The notes under the pieces were generated by a model. It was not told where the DNA came from. It worked only from the letters and a program-made list of their open reading frames with translations, and made no database searches. The translations under genes and the position numbers were made by a program. Positions 25,532 through 35,009 of a stretch of 64,000 bases of DNA are shown one piece after another. Source of the stretch: Acidimicrobiia bacterium (GTDB taxonomy: Bacteria > Acidobacteriota > Terriglobia > Bryobacterales > Bryobacteraceae). Where the stretch lies: the NCBI GenBank assembly GCA_016871315.1, contig VFZE01000027.1, positions 1 through 64,000 on the forward strand, in the 5' to 3' direction. Each line of letters starts with the position of its first letter. Within the stretch, counting starts at the first letter, position 1.

Positions 25532-26671
25532 ATGCGAATGCCGCTCATGGTTTTGCTGTTTGCAGGGGCGCTGGCCGCACAGCTAGCGCCGGGCAACTGG
25601 AAGACCGACCTTTCGAAAAAGTCGATTGACCTCGGGGAGCTGAAATCCGGCGGCCCGCCGAAGGATGGAATCCCGGCGATTGACCGCCCCCGCTTTGACA
25701 CCGTCGATGAAGCCGCCCGCTGGCTGCATCCGCGCGAGCCCATAATGGTCGTGAACCTTCACGGCGAAGCCCGGGCCTACCCTCTTCAGGTGTTGACCTG
25801 GCACGAACTGGTTAACGATCAAATCGGCGATACGCCGCTGCTGGCCAGCTTCTGCCCCCTATGCAACTCCGCGATCGTCTTTGACCGCCGCCTTGACGGA
25901 ACGGTCTACGACTTCGGCGTCTCCGGCATGCTCCGCCATTCCGACATGGTGATGTACGACCGCCAGACCGATTCGCTGTGGCAACAGATCACCGGCGAAG
26001 CCATCGTCGGCGAGTTGACGGGGAAGACGCTCACCATCCTCCCGTCACAGACCGTCTCGTTTGAAACCTTCGCCGCCGGCTATCCGCAAGGCAAAGTGCT
26101 CAATCGCGACACCGGACACATGCGTCCGTACGGCCAGAACCCCTATGAGCGGTACGAGTTTAATCCGCGGCTGGTGGCGCCCATCGGCCGTGTCGAACTT
26201 CCGGCCAACGTGCGGCCGATGGAGCGGCTGGTGACCATCACCATCGGCGACCGTACGCGCGCCTACACGTTTCACTACGTGCGCTCGCGCAAGGTGGTGG
26301 AAGACAGCTTTCAGGACATCGATCTGGTGATCTTCTACGACAAGAACACGCTCTCGGCCCTCGATAGCAAGCAGATCAAGGAGTCACAGTCTGTCGGCAG
26401 CGTCGGAGTCTTCTGCGCACTGGTCGACGGCAACCGGCTGCGCTTCCGTCACCGCAAGGACGGCATCGAGGACAAACAAACCAAAAGCCGCTGGAACGTG
26501 CTCGGGGTAGCCACAGAAGGTCCCCTCAAGGGAAAGCGGCTGAAGCCCGTCGATCACGGCGTCTACTTTGCCTTCGCCTGGCTGGTCTTCCGGCCCGAAA
26601 CGCGTGTCATCGGCGACTCCGGTTTAAGGCCCGGAACGGATCCCTTTTTAAGCGGGCCGCAACCTCAATAA
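25532..26671 (+). CDS. DUF3179 protein, secreted
   Basis: 379 residues. ATG at 25532 follows GGAGG by eight bases. A signal peptide (MRMPLMVLLFAGALAAQ) precedes the DUF3179 domain, which carries GEARAYPLQVLTWHELVND and the characteristic FCPLCNSAIVFDR with its cysteine pair. TDSLWQQITGEAIVG and VFCALVDG follow. Function is unknown; the CPLC pair suggests metal or thiol chemistry. It is divergent from the selenoprotein redoxin with only about 90 bases between starts, so the two transcripts share a control region. Confidence 0.85.
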   Translation: MRMPLMVLLFAGALAAQLAPGNWKTDLSKKSIDLGELKSGGPPKDGIPAIDRPRFDTVDEAARWLHPREPIMVVNLHGEARAYPLQVLTWHELVNDQIGDTPLLASFCPLCNSAIVFDRRLDGTVYDFGVSGMLRHSDMVMYDRQTDSLWQQITGEAIVGELTGKTLTILPSQTVSFETFAAGYPQGKVLNRDTGHMRPYGQNPYERYEFNPRLVAPIGRVELPANVRPMERLVTITIGDRTRAYTFHYVRSRKVVEDSFQDIDLVIFYDKNTLSALDSKQIKESQSVGSVGVFCALVDGNRLRFRHRKDGIEDKQTKSRWNVLGVATEGPLKGKRLKPVDHGVYFAFAWLVFRPETRVIGDSGLRPGTDPFLSGPQPQ

Positions 26672-26730
26672 CTATTGATTCAAAAACCATTTCTGTGCGA
26701 TAAGAGTGTTGTATCCAGGGAGGCTCCACT

Positions 26731-27930
26731 ATGAAGCATGGCTTTACAGTTCTTGCGCTGATCGCCTTTTCCGCGGCCAGTTTGCCTGCCGCTGTCACTT
26801 ACACCAAAGACGTCGCACTGATTCTGAACAACCGGTGCGTGGAATGTCACCGAGCCGGGGAAGCCGCGCCGATGGCGTTCACCTCGTATAAGGAGGTTCG
26901 TCCCTGGGCGAAGGCGATTCGCGAGGCCGTACTGTCCACGAAGATGCCGCCATGGCTGGCCGACCCCAATCACGGCGTCTTCAAGAACGACCGACGAATG
27001 CCGCAGAAGGAGAAGGACACCATCTCCCAATGGGTGGCCGAGGGCGCTCCTGAGGGAGCTCCCAAGAACCTCCCCAAGGCGCCCGACTATGTCCAGGGTT
27101 GGAACATCGGCAAGCCGGACCTGGTCTTCGACATCGGCGCCGACTTCGAGGTGCCTGCCTCCGGTACAGTTCCTTACAAATACTTCCGCATCCCCAGCAA
27201 CTTCACGGAAGACACCTGGGTGGAAGCAGCCGAAATCCGTCCGGACAAGCGCGAAGTGGTGCATCACGTGATCGTCTTCATGGTGGAACAAGGCGCGCGT
27301 TCAGGCGGAGATGGCGGCAATCTGCTGGTCGGCTTTGCGCCGGGCGATCCGCCCATGCAGTTGGAGCCCGGCACCGCCAAACTGGTGAAGGCGGGAACCG
27401 TCTTCAACATTCAGATGCACTATACTACGAATGGCAAGGCTACGACCGACCGCAGCTACTTCGGCCTCAAACTCGCCAAGAACCGGCCCGCGAGGCAAGC
27501 CATCACCGGCCGCGCCCTGAACTTCGGCTTCAAGATCCCTCCCGGAGAACCGAACCACGAAGTGAAGGCCAGCTGGACGGCCAGGGAAGATGTGGAGATC
27601 AACGGCTTCATGCCGCACATGCACCTTCGAGGCAAGGACTTCAAGTACACCGTCGTTTATCCGGACGGTAAGTCGGATGTCGTCCTCCACGTCCCCAAGT
27701 ACGACTTCAACTGGCAGCTCGCCTACGAGTTGGAGAAGCCGCTCGTGCTCCCCAAGGGCTCGCGTATCGATTGCGTCGCCCACTTCGACAACTCGCCCAA
27801 CAACAAGTACAACCCGGACCCCAGCAAAGAGGTCCGCTGGGGCGATCAGACTTGGGAAGAGATGATGATCGGCTGGTTCACCTACACGGTGCCCGTCCAG
27901 CCCGCCGTCGTTTCCCAGACTCGCGAATAA
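26731..27930 (+). CDS. Secreted c-type cytochrome fused to a copper monooxygenase-like domain
   Basis: 399 residues; ATG follows AGGGAGG. After a signal peptide comes one haem site CVECH (C36, C39, H40) in a roughly 90-residue planctomycete-type cytochrome segment with [10 protein letters not shown]. The remaining roughly 280 residues resemble the PHM/DBM-type type II copper fold: [12 protein letters not shown] (His pair), IQMHYTTNG, and [11 protein letters not shown] with H, H and M in the expected relation. The haem may pass electrons to the copper centres. The substrate is unknown. It follows the DUF3179 gene by 59 bases and ends directly against the convergent aminotransferase. Confidence 0.78.
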   Translation: MKHGFTVLALIAFSAASLPAAVTYTKDVALILNNRCVECHRAGEAAPMAFTSYKEVRPWAKAIREAVLSTKMPPWLADPNHGVFKNDRRMPQKEKDTISQWVAEGAPEGAPKNLPKAPDYVQGWNIGKPDLVFDIGADFEVPASGTVPYKYFRIPSNFTEDTWVEAAEIRPDKREVVHHVIVFMVEQGARSGGDGGNLLVGFAPGDPPMQLEPGTAKLVKAGTVFNIQMHYTTNGKATTDRSYFGLKLAKNRPARQAITGRALNFGFKIPPGEPNHEVKASWTAREDVEINGFMPHMHLRGKDFKYTVVYPDGKSDVVLHVPKYDFNWQLAYELEKPLVLPKGSRIDCVAHFDNSPNNKYNPDPSKEVRWGDQTWEEMMIGWFTYTVPVQPAVVSQTRE

Positions 27931-29286
27931 CTACATTCCAGGCAATTGCGCCAGGCACGCTTCCAGCGTTTCCACGGCGAAGTCCGCCTGATCGCGCGTG
28001 ATCACCAGCGGCGGCGACAGCCGGACCGTGTTCTCGCCGGCGCCCAGGATCAGTAGACCCTTCCGGAAGGCCGATTCGATCACCTGGTTGCGCATGTGCG
28101 GCGCCTTCTCGCGCGTCGCCCGATCGCGCACCAGCTCGATCCCGATCATCAAGCCTAGCCCGCGAACCTGGCCGACGTGCGGGAACCGGCGCGGCCAATC
28201 CGCCATTCGCGCGCGCATGTGCTCGCCGATCCTGGTGGCGTTGCCGAGCAGTTCCTCTTCCAGCAACTCGATCGTCGACAGCGCCGCCTCAACGGCCACG
28301 GGATTGCCGCCGAATGTCGTGGCATGCGCCCCCGGCGGCCACGACATGAGTTCACTGCGCGCAATGGTCGCCGACAGCGGCAGCCCGCTGGCGATTCCCT
28401 TGGCCACAGCCATGATGTCCGGCATCAGTCCGAAATGCTCGCTCGCCCACATCCGGCCCGTTCGCCCCATCCCGCTTTGCACCTCATCGGCGATGATCAC
28501 AATGCCATGCCGCGTGGCCACCTGTTGCAGCTCATCGAAGAACTTTCGGGGCGGAACCACATACCCGCCTTCGCCCTGCACCGGCTCCAGCACGATCGCC
28601 GCCACCTCTTTGGCCGGCAGGATCGTCCGCAGCAGCTGTTCCTCGATCACCTTCACGCACTCCACCGCGCAAGTCTCCGGCTCCTTGTTGTAGGCGCAGC
28701 GGTAACAGTAGGCATAAGGGATATGCGTCGCGCCCGGCACCAGCGGTCCGAATCCGGCCCGCTGTACATACTTGGATGCCGTCAGAGAGAGCGACCCCAT
28801 CGTGCGTCCGTGAAAAGCTCCCAAAAACGCGATGAACTTGTCGCGTCCGGTGTGGTAGCGCGCAGCCTTGATCGCCGCTTCGATGGCCTCCGTCCCCGAG
28901 TTGCCGAAGAAGACCCGCCGCGGCGCATCGCCCGGCGCCAGCGCCGCCAGCTTCTCCGCCAGCGCCACCATATTCTCGTAATAGAAATCCGTCCCCGACA
29001 TGTGGATCAACTTCGCCGCCTGCCGCTGCACTGCCTCCACGACTTTCGGATGGCAGTGCCCGGTGGCCACTACCGCGATCCCGGCGTTAAAATCCAGGAA
29101 CCGGTTGCCATCGACGTCGGTGATCATCGCGCCTTCGCCACGCTCGGCAACGAGCGGATAGCTCCGCGTGTAGGAAGGCGACAGCGTCGCCCGGTCGCGC
29201 TCGATGATCGCCGCGGCCTTCGGGCCCGGCAGGCTGCTGATCCGGTAGGGAAGATCTTGGCGGACTTCCGTCATTGTGTTCTCCAT
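27931..29286 (-). CDS. Class III aminotransferase (4-aminobutyrate aminotransferase-like)
   Basis: 451 residues; ATG at 29286 is preceded by a perfect AAGGAGG at five bases. It is a PLP fold-type I enzyme with FGNSGTEAIEAAIKAAR, GAFHGRT, IADEVQSGMGRTG and the Schiff-base lysine in AVAKGIASGLPL. The TTFGGNP motif and the insert YCYRCAYNKEPETC with its cysteines are typical of GABA/ornithine-type members. It transfers an amino group from an omega-amino acid to a keto acid. The exact substrate is not fixed by sequence. It could act on aminobutyrate derived from the putrescine made by AguAB, but that is conjecture. Confidence 0.9.
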   Translation of the reverse strand: MENTMTEVRQDLPYRISSLPGPKAAAIIERDRATLSPSYTRSYPLVAERGEGAMITDVDGNRFLDFNAGIAVVATGHCHPKVVEAVQRQAAKLIHMSGTDFYYENMVALAEKLAALAPGDAPRRVFFGNSGTEAIEAAIKAARYHTGRDKFIAFLGAFHGRTMGSLSLTASKYVQRAGFGPLVPGATHIPYAYCYRCAYNKEPETCAVECVKVIEEQLLRTILPAKEVAAIVLEPVQGEGGYVVPPRKFFDELQQVATRHGIVIIADEVQSGMGRTGRMWASEHFGLMPDIMAVAKGIASGLPLSATIARSELMSWPPGAHATTFGGNPVAVEAALSTIELLEEELLGNATRIGEHMRARMADWPRRFPHVGQVRGLGLMIGIELVRDRATREKAPHMRNQVIESAFRKGLLILGAGENTVRLSPPLVITRDQADFAVETLEACLAQLPGM

Positions 29287-29403
29287 GGAACCTCCTTGAA
29301 TTTGAGAGAAGGAACGAGGGACAGCGGGACGGTATCAGTCCCCGCCAAATAGGGCCGGTCGCTGCTGAACGGGACGCGGCATGCTACTTTCATTATATCT
29401 TCC

Positions 29404-29829
29404 ATGCCTGCCCATGCTTTAGAGGGATTGCGTTTCCAGTGCCAGCCCGGCTGCACCAACTGCTGCGACGTGCAGGGCTTCGTCTACCTCACCGAAACCG
29501 ACCTCGAACAGGCCGCCGCCTTCACCGGCATGACCAAGGCGGCGTTTGAAAACCGCTACGTCTACCGCACAAAGAACTTCCTCCGCCTGCGCAAACCGCG
29601 CCATTCCCAGTGCCACTTCCTCACCGAGGCCGGCTGCTCCATCCACCCCGCCAAGCCCACACAGTGCCGCCTGTTCCCCTTCTGGCCCGAGCTTGTCGAA
29701 AACCGCCGGGAATGGAGCAAGACCGCCGGACACTGCCCGGGCATCGGCAAAGGCGAACTCATCCAAATCGGCGCCGCAATGGAAGAGGCCGAAGGGATGC
29801 GCCGCGCCTATCCGGCGATGTACTCCTAA
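29404..29829 (+). CDS. YkgJ-family cysteine-cluster protein
   Basis: 141 residues. The CXXXCC-type metal-binding cluster is complete: QPGCTNCCDVQG, SQCHFLTEAGCSIHPAKP and TQCRLFPFWPE. Such proteins bind zinc or an iron-sulfur cluster; their role is unknown. It lies 28 bases upstream of miaB in the same direction, and a TATAAT box for miaB falls in the gap (29837-29842), so miaB may have its own promoter. Confidence 0.85.
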   Translation: MPAHALEGLRFQCQPGCTNCCDVQGFVYLTETDLEQAAAFTGMTKAAFENRYVYRTKNFLRLRKPRHSQCHFLTEAGCSIHPAKPTQCRLFPFWPELVENRREWSKTAGHCPGIGKGELIQIGAAMEEAEGMRRAYPAMYS

Positions 29830-29857
29830 CGGCCTCTATAATAGAGAAAGCGCTCGA

Positions 29858-31171
29858 ATGAAGACTTTCTACATCGAAACCTTCGGCTGCCAGATGAACG
29901 CCCACGATTCCGAAAAGGTAATCGGTACGCTTATGCAGCAGGGCTACCAGCAAGTGGCGACGCCGGAGGACGCCGGCCTTGTCCTTTACAACACGTGCAG
30001 CATTCGCGATAAAGCCGAGCAGAAGGTCTTCAGCCGCCTGCAACAGTTCAAGCGCGCCGGCGCGGGAAAAGTCTTCGGTGTGCTGGGATGCGTAGCCCAA
30101 CAGGAAGGCGAGAATATCTTTGACCGCGCGCCGCACGTCAGCCTAGTGTGCGGCTCTGCCAGCTACACCAAGCTCCCCGAACTGCTGGTCCAGATCGAAA
30201 ACGGCGAACGGCGCGTCACCGGTCTGAACCTCGACACCGAAGACACATTCGAAACCCCCTTCACCCGCCGGGACAATCCGCACCGCGCCTATCTCACCGT
30301 CATGGAAGGCTGCGACAAGAGCTGCGCCTACTGCGTTGTCCCCTTCACGCGCGGCCCCGAACGCAGCCGTACGGGGGCGAGCATTCTCGAAGAGGTCCGC
30401 CAGCTGGCCTCCCACGGCTACACCGAGATTCAACTGCTGGGCCAGAACGTGAACAGCTATCGCGACCCGTCCTCCGGCGGTCTCGATTTCGCCGGCCTGC
30501 TACGGGAAGTTGCCGCCGTGCCCGGCCTGCGCCGCGTGCGATTCACCACCTCCCACCCGCGCGACTTTGGCAAGGAGATCATCGACTCGATGGACGAGAA
30601 TCCGGTGCTCTGCAATCACGTGCACCTGCCGGTGCAGTCCGGCTCCGATCATGTCCTGAAGCGCATGCTGCGCCATTATACACGAGACGAGTACATGCGG
30701 CGCATCGAGTGGATGAAGCAGAGCGGACGAAATATCGCCATCACCACCGACATGATTGTCGGCTTCCCGGGTGAATCCGACGCCGATTTCCAGCAGACGC
30801 TGGACCTGGTGGACGAAGTCGAGTACGACTCGATGTTCAGCTTCAAATACTCGCCGCGCCCCAACACCTCCGCGCTGACGCTCTCCGATCCGGTGCCGGA
30901 AGAGGAGAAGGGACGGCGGCTGACAATCCTCCAGGAAAAACAGCGCGCCATCCAGATCCGCCGCAACGCGGACCTGGTGGGCAAAGTGGAGGAGGTGATG
31001 GTGGAAGGCTACAATCACGGGACCGGCCAGTGGATCGGCCGCACCTCGCAACACCGCACGCTGAACTTCACCACGACAGCGCAGCTACCGGAGGGAGCTT
31101 ATCTCGATGTGCGCGTCACCAGAGCCGGGCCGAATTCGCTGGCCGGCGAAGCAGTTTCACAGATTCAATAA
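29858..31171 (+). CDS. miaB: tRNA-2-methylthio-N6-dimethylallyladenosine synthase
   Basis: 437 residues from ATG at 29858; a longer frame upstream belongs to overlap with the YkgJ gene. The N-terminal UPF0004 domain has three cluster cysteines (C11, C47, C78 in FGCQMN, NTCSIR and LGCVAQ). The radical-SAM motif GCDKSCAYCVVP gives C152, C156 and C159. A TRAM domain closes the protein. It adds the methylthio group to A37 of tRNAs reading U-starting codons. Since UGA is one of these, MiaB may also affect selenocysteine decoding, though that link is only a possibility. The DUF151 gene follows 10 bases later. Confidence 0.95.
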   Translation: MKTFYIETFGCQMNAHDSEKVIGTLMQQGYQQVATPEDAGLVLYNTCSIRDKAEQKVFSRLQQFKRAGAGKVFGVLGCVAQQEGENIFDRAPHVSLVCGSASYTKLPELLVQIENGERRVTGLNLDTEDTFETPFTRRDNPHRAYLTVMEGCDKSCAYCVVPFTRGPERSRTGASILEEVRQLASHGYTEIQLLGQNVNSYRDPSSGGLDFAGLLREVAAVPGLRRVRFTTSHPRDFGKEIIDSMDENPVLCNHVHLPVQSGSDHVLKRMLRHYTRDEYMRRIEWMKQSGRNIAITTDMIVGFPGESDADFQQTLDLVDEVEYDSMFSFKYSPRPNTSALTLSDPVPEEEKGRRLTILQEKQRAIQIRRNADLVGKVEEVMVEGYNHGTGQWIGRTSQHRTLNFTTTAQLPEGAYLDVRVTRAGPNSLAGEAVSQIQ

Positions 31172-31181
31172 GGAGGATGAC

Positions 31182-31667
31182 ATGGAAGTGGAAATGAAAA
31201 TCCGGGGTCTGATGATGGACCCGATGAACAATATGCCCATCGTTATCCTGAAGGATGTCAGCGGCAATTCGATTCTGCCGATCTGGGTAGGCTCCTATGA
31301 GGCAAACGCCATTGCGCTGGAGATCGAAAAGGTCTCCACCCAACGGCCGATGACGCATGACCTGATCAAGACGCTGTTGATGGGCTTGAGCGCGGGTGTC
31401 CGCAAAGTGGTGGTCACCGAACTCCGCGAAGACGTCTTCTACGCCGTCATCTGGCTGGAAAAGGACGGTCAGCTGATCAGCATCGACAGCCGCCCCTCCG
31501 ACGCCCTGGCGATCGCGCTGAGGCTGGATTGCCCGATCTACGTCGACGATTCCGTCCTGCACAACTCGAAAATGGCCAGCGCCATTTCCGAGAAGGTGAA
31601 CAGCGACGAGTTGCGCCAGTGGCTGGAGAATCTGAACGACGAGGATCTCGGCCGCTACAAGATGTAG
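31182..31667 (+). CDS. DUF151 / bifunctional nuclease family protein
   Basis: 161 residues; strong ribosome site AAGGAGG seven bases before ATG 31182. The domain is shown by PIVILKDVSGNSILPIWVG, EANAIALEIEKV and IDSRPSDALAIALR. Members have been linked to nuclease activity; in bacteria the role is uncertain. It probably shares a transcript with miaB. Confidence 0.88.
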   Translation: MEVEMKIRGLMMDPMNNMPIVILKDVSGNSILPIWVGSYEANAIALEIEKVSTQRPMTHDLIKTLLMGLSAGVRKVVVTELREDVFYAVIWLEKDGQLISIDSRPSDALAIALRLDCPIYVDDSVLHNSKMASAISEKVNSDELRQWLENLNDEDLGRYKM

Positions 31668-31678
31668 CCTCCTCTTCC

Positions 31679-31981
31679 ATGACCAACAAACTGGAAATGC
31701 TGGCCTCGCTCGGCATTGAGATTGTGCCGATGCCCGCCTTGGACCGGCACATTGTGTTCGCGCGCGGTCCTTATGCGACGCTAGTGGAGCGCACCGAATC
31801 CGGTTTCGGACGCATCGGATCCACGGGAATGATCACCGAAGCCGGATTATCGATGCTGATGTGGCGCGGAGAGAAAGCCTTCTTCGTAGCCAAGCAGCAT
31901 GAACAAGAAGCAACGGCGGAGCAAGTGGAAGCGCTCCGCCGGTTCAGTTCAGATCTTGAGCGCGCCTTGCGCGCTTGCTGA
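31679..31981 (+). CDS. Hypothetical protein, about 100 residues
   Basis: ATG at 31679 follows the DUF151 stop by 11 bases, in the same direction. The protein (MTNKLEMLASLGIEIVPMPA...) has no signal peptide or membrane segment and is not recognised. Its C-terminal third is a charged helix (EQEATAEQVEALRRF). A longer open frame upstream overlaps DUF151 and is not used. The position suggests it is the last gene of the miaB operon. There is no visible ribosome site. Confidence 0.55.
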   Translation: MTNKLEMLASLGIEIVPMPALDRHIVFARGPYATLVERTESGFGRIGSTGMITEAGLSMLMWRGEKAFFVAKQHEQEATAEQVEALRRFSSDLERALRAC

Positions 31982-31988
31982 GCAGAGT

Positions 31989-33257
31989 CTACTTCTTCTT
32001 CCCGGCGCCCTTCTTCGTACCCGCAGGGGGAGCAGTGCGCGCCGCTGCCGGCCAGCCGGTCACTTTGTCCTTTTCGACGTCCATCGTCACCAGGAACGGA
32101 TCGGGGGTGAACTCTTGGGGCACCGCTTCAAACTCAATCTCCGTCCCCGGGTCGGCCTTGCTTGCCATTGGGTTGTCGATCCGCAGCCTGATTTCCGGCG
32201 TGCCGTCATCGCTCATGTCGATCAGCACTTCCTTGGGACGCAACGCCGGCGTGTGGCTGATAATCTTGCCCTTCAATTTCGGGAGCGCGGCTCCTTTCAC
32301 CGAGCTCTCGAAATATCCCGGACCCTCAGGGCCGACCAGCATCTTCTTCACTCCCAGCCACAGCGCCAGTTGAGGATTGGTCTCCCGAAGCCGGTTTTCT
32401 TGCTCGATATCCTTCTGCTGCGCCGACTTGATCTCCAGATCATTGGGCGGAAACGGAGAGCTCTTGGCTCTCTCCACCAACTCCGCCATGCCTTCCTTGC
32501 CCCCTGCGTAGCTGGTATAGATCTTTTCAAAATAGGCCAGCACTTGTTTCCGTGTCGCCTCGTCCAGCGCGTTCTCGCCCGTGTAGTGCGCAGCCCGGGC
32601 GAAGTGCCAGAAGGCCGCCATCTGTTTCTCCGGCTTCTTCTGCGCCACCAGCGCCGCGCCCAACTGGTACGACAGCGCACCGTTGTTGGGATTGATCTTC
32701 AGAATCGTCGTGATTTCCCGCTCCACGGCATCGTTGTCCTTGCGCGCCGCCGCGACGAAGACCAGCGTCCTGCGGGCCGCCAGTTCCAGCTGCACGCGGT
32801 TGACCTTCCACTGTTCCTCGGTTTGCTCGGCCGGCTTCTTGTCGAGGCTGGCGATCAAGGAACGCGCCGTCTTCTCGCCAAAATCAAGCCGGTCCGGCGC
32901 CGTATTCTTCAGACTCTCCGTCAGCAGCGTCACCCACACCATGGCAAAGGTGTTGCCCGGATCCATGGCCAGCATCTCCTTGGCGGACTGATACATCTTC
33001 TCGCCTTGGTTCAGCCCCTGGTAGGTCTGCACGAGCATCTGCTGGCGCTCGATCTTGTAGTCGGAATCCGGGTACTTTGTCTTCCACGTCTCCAGCAGCT
33101 GGCTCTTCTTGGTGAGGTCCTTTTCCTTGGTGACCGCATCGAACAGGTCGTATTCGGCCTGGTCCTTAACCTTCTTTTCCTGACCCAACAGCCCAACTTG
33201 GGCAATCGCCAGCACTACTGTAATCGTGGCTGCTTTCTTGAATAGAGTCTTCAACAC
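31989..33257 (-). CDS. Secreted TPR-like repeat protein
   Basis: 422 residues from GTG at 33257, which has AGGAGG five bases upstream; a TTG 42 bases earlier is in frame but lacks a site. The signal peptide region is FKKAATITVVLAIAQVGLLGQ. Helical repeats of TPR type follow, including KKSQLLETWKTKYPDSDYKI and TTILKINPNNGALSYQLGAA. A beta-rich C-terminal part and a lysine-rich tail (GTKKGAGKKK) end the protein. The role is unknown; it is probably a periplasmic scaffold. It is convergent with the small gene at 31679-31981. Confidence 0.75.
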   Translation of the reverse strand: MLKTLFKKAATITVVLAIAQVGLLGQEKKVKDQAEYDLFDAVTKEKDLTKKSQLLETWKTKYPDSDYKIERQQMLVQTYQGLNQGEKMYQSAKEMLAMDPGNTFAMVWVTLLTESLKNTAPDRLDFGEKTARSLIASLDKKPAEQTEEQWKVNRVQLELAARRTLVFVAAARKDNDAVEREITTILKINPNNGALSYQLGAALVAQKKPEKQMAAFWHFARAAHYTGENALDEATRKQVLAYFEKIYTSYAGGKEGMAELVERAKSSPFPPNDLEIKSAQQKDIEQENRLRETNPQLALWLGVKKMLVGPEGPGYFESSVKGAALPKLKGKIISHTPALRPKEVLIDMSDDGTPEIRLRIDNPMASKADPGTEIEFEAVPQEFTPDPFLVTMDVEKDKVTGWPAAARTAPPAGTKKGAGKKK

Positions 33258-33548
33258 TCGCCGCCTCCTATTTCCATCCTCTGGTTTGGAAAAGTACAAG
33301 CGTCCGGGAACTCACACTCAAGCTCCCGAACGGATCGCGCAATTGCGGAGTATATCTGAATCGTGGCAAGCGCCGCAACCCTGACGATGCAGTACATTGC
33401 AACCATCCTCCGGCGCACACACGGCCCTCATCCAGCATTTGCATGTTAGACGCGGCGCAGCCGATTTTTGTTGCAACAGATAGATGTTAAAATCGCCATC
33501 CCGCTGGCTTGCCGCTTCCGGTCCACACCCCTATGCTACAATCCGCCC
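33258..33548. other. Intergenic region between divergent TPR and symporter genes
   Basis: 291 bases. The only clear element is an extended -10 box TATGCTACAAT at 33532-33542, directed at the symporter. No open frame of interest and no convincing riboswitch structure was seen. An imperfect inverted repeat near 33302-33335 (CGGGA with TCCCG) is weak. Confidence 0.4.
33532..33542 (+). promoter_or_regulatory. Extended -10 promoter element for the SSS symporter
   Basis: The text TATGCTACAAT contains TGNTACAAT, a strong extended -10. It ends six bases before the probable TTG start at 33549, so the transcript would start almost at the start codon. Confidence 0.5.
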
Positions 33549-35009
33549 TTGCGCTACTTTGACCTCGCCGTCATTGTTGTCTACCTAATCGGGATCACGC
33601 TATTCGGCGCCCGCTTCCGGCACTCGCAGAAGACGCTTAAGGATTATTTCCTCGGCGGCCGCGACACGCCGTGGTGGGCGATCGCCTTCTCGATCGTCTC
33701 GGCGGAGACCAGCACCCTCACCGTCATCGGAACCCCCGCGCTGGCCTTCTACGGCAATTTCGGCTTCCTTCAGGTTGTGTTCGGCTACCTGCTGGCCCGC
33801 GTCGTCATCACCGTGCTGCTGCTGCCCCACTACTACCGCGGGGAAATGTACACCGCCTATGAGCTCATGCAGCGCCGCTTCGGCTGGCGCATCCGCCGCC
33901 TCACCGCCGGCGCGTTTCTTGTCCTCCGTGCGCTGGCCGAAGGCGTGCGAGTCTTCGCCATCTCGATCGTCATCTCCATCGTGCTCGGCACCGGCGAAAC
34001 CGCCTCCATCCTCCTCATCGTTTGCCTCACTCTCTTTTACACATTTGAAGGCGGCATGACCGCGGTCATCTGGACCGACGTCGTCCAGATGTTCCTCTAC
34101 ATTGCCGGCGCCATCTTGAGCCTCTTTGTCATCCTCGATAAAATCCCCGGCGGCTGGCCGCATGTGTGGGAAACCGCTTCCGCCGCCGGCAAATTCCAGC
34201 TCTTCGACTTCCGCCTTGCCGCGCCGGCCGAATTCTTCTCCCGAACCTACTCCTTCTGGGCCGGCATCATCGGCGGCTGCTTCCTCACCACCGCCAGCCA
34301 CGGCACAGAACAATTGATGGTCCAGCGGCTGCTGGCCGCGCGCAGCCAAGCCGAAGGCCGCACTGCCCTGCTCGCCAGCTGGGTGGTCATCTTTTTCCAG
34401 TTCTCGCTGTTCCTGCTAATCGGAGCCATCCTCTTCGTCTACTACCAGGGCGCGCAACTTCCGCCACCCTCACCCGCCGACCGCATCTACCCGGATTTCA
34501 TCTGGAAACATCTGCCCACGGGTGTCGCCGGACTCGTCATCGCCGCCATCCTCGCCGCCGCTATGTCCAATCTCAGCGCCGCGCTCAACTCGCTGGCCTC
34601 CACCACGGTGATGGACTTCCTCAAGCCGGCCGCGAAATCCGACCGCTCCGACGCTTCCTGGCTCGCCCTGGCGCGCCGTGTAACCATCGTCTGGGGCGGC
34701 ATTCTATTCGCCATCGCCGTGCTCGCCCAAGGTGTGAAATCCGTGCTCGAAGCCGGCCTGGCCATCGCAAGCGTCGTCTACGGCGCGCTGCTGGGAACCT
34801 TCCTGCTCGGCGTGCTCACACGCCGCGTGCAGGAAAAAGCCGCCATGGCCGGCATGGTCGCCGGCCTGCTCACGATGCTCTACGTGCGGCTAGGCACCAG
34901 CATCGCCTGGACCTGGTACGTTGGCATCGGAACTACCGTCACTTTTCTTACAGCCCTGCTGGTCTCGTGGCTGATCAAGGAGGAACCCGTTGGCCCAACT
35001 TCGTCGTGA
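33549..35009 (+). CDS. Sodium:solute symporter (SSS family)
   Basis: About 486 residues from TTG at 33549 (LRYFDLAVIVVYLIGITLFG), the usual family N-terminus; a TTG at 33468 would add 27 unconserved residues. Twelve or more membrane helices are evident. Family signatures include KDYFLGGRDTPWWAIAFSIV, SAETSTLTVIGTPALAF, TTASHGTEQLMVQRLLAA and AAAMSNLSAALNSLASTT. It takes up a small solute with sodium; the substrate is not determined. It overlaps the following APC permease by 20 bases, so two transporters are produced together. Confidence 0.92.
   Translation: MRYFDLAVIVVYLIGITLFGARFRHSQKTLKDYFLGGRDTPWWAIAFSIVSAETSTLTVIGTPALAFYGNFGFLQVVFGYLLARVVITVLLLPHYYRGEMYTAYELMQRRFGWRIRRLTAGAFLVLRALAEGVRVFAISIVISIVLGTGETASILLIVCLTLFYTFEGGMTAVIWTDVVQMFLYIAGAILSLFVILDKIPGGWPHVWETASAAGKFQLFDFRLAAPAEFFSRTYSFWAGIIGGCFLTTASHGTEQLMVQRLLAARSQAEGRTALLASWVVIFFQFSLFLLIGAILFVYYQGAQLPPPSPADRIYPDFIWKHLPTGVAGLVIAAILAAAMSNLSAALNSLASTTVMDFLKPAAKSDRSDASWLALARRVTIVWGGILFAIAVLAQGVKSVLEAGLAIASVVYGALLGTFLLGVLTRRVQEKAAMAGMVAGLLTMLYVRLGTSIAWTWYVGIGTTVTFLTALLVSWLIKEEPVGPTSS

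Noticed and set aside
31899-33245. 448-residue open frame on the plus strand
   Set aside because: Antisense of the TPR gene; Arg/Leu/His-rich composition typical of shadow frames.
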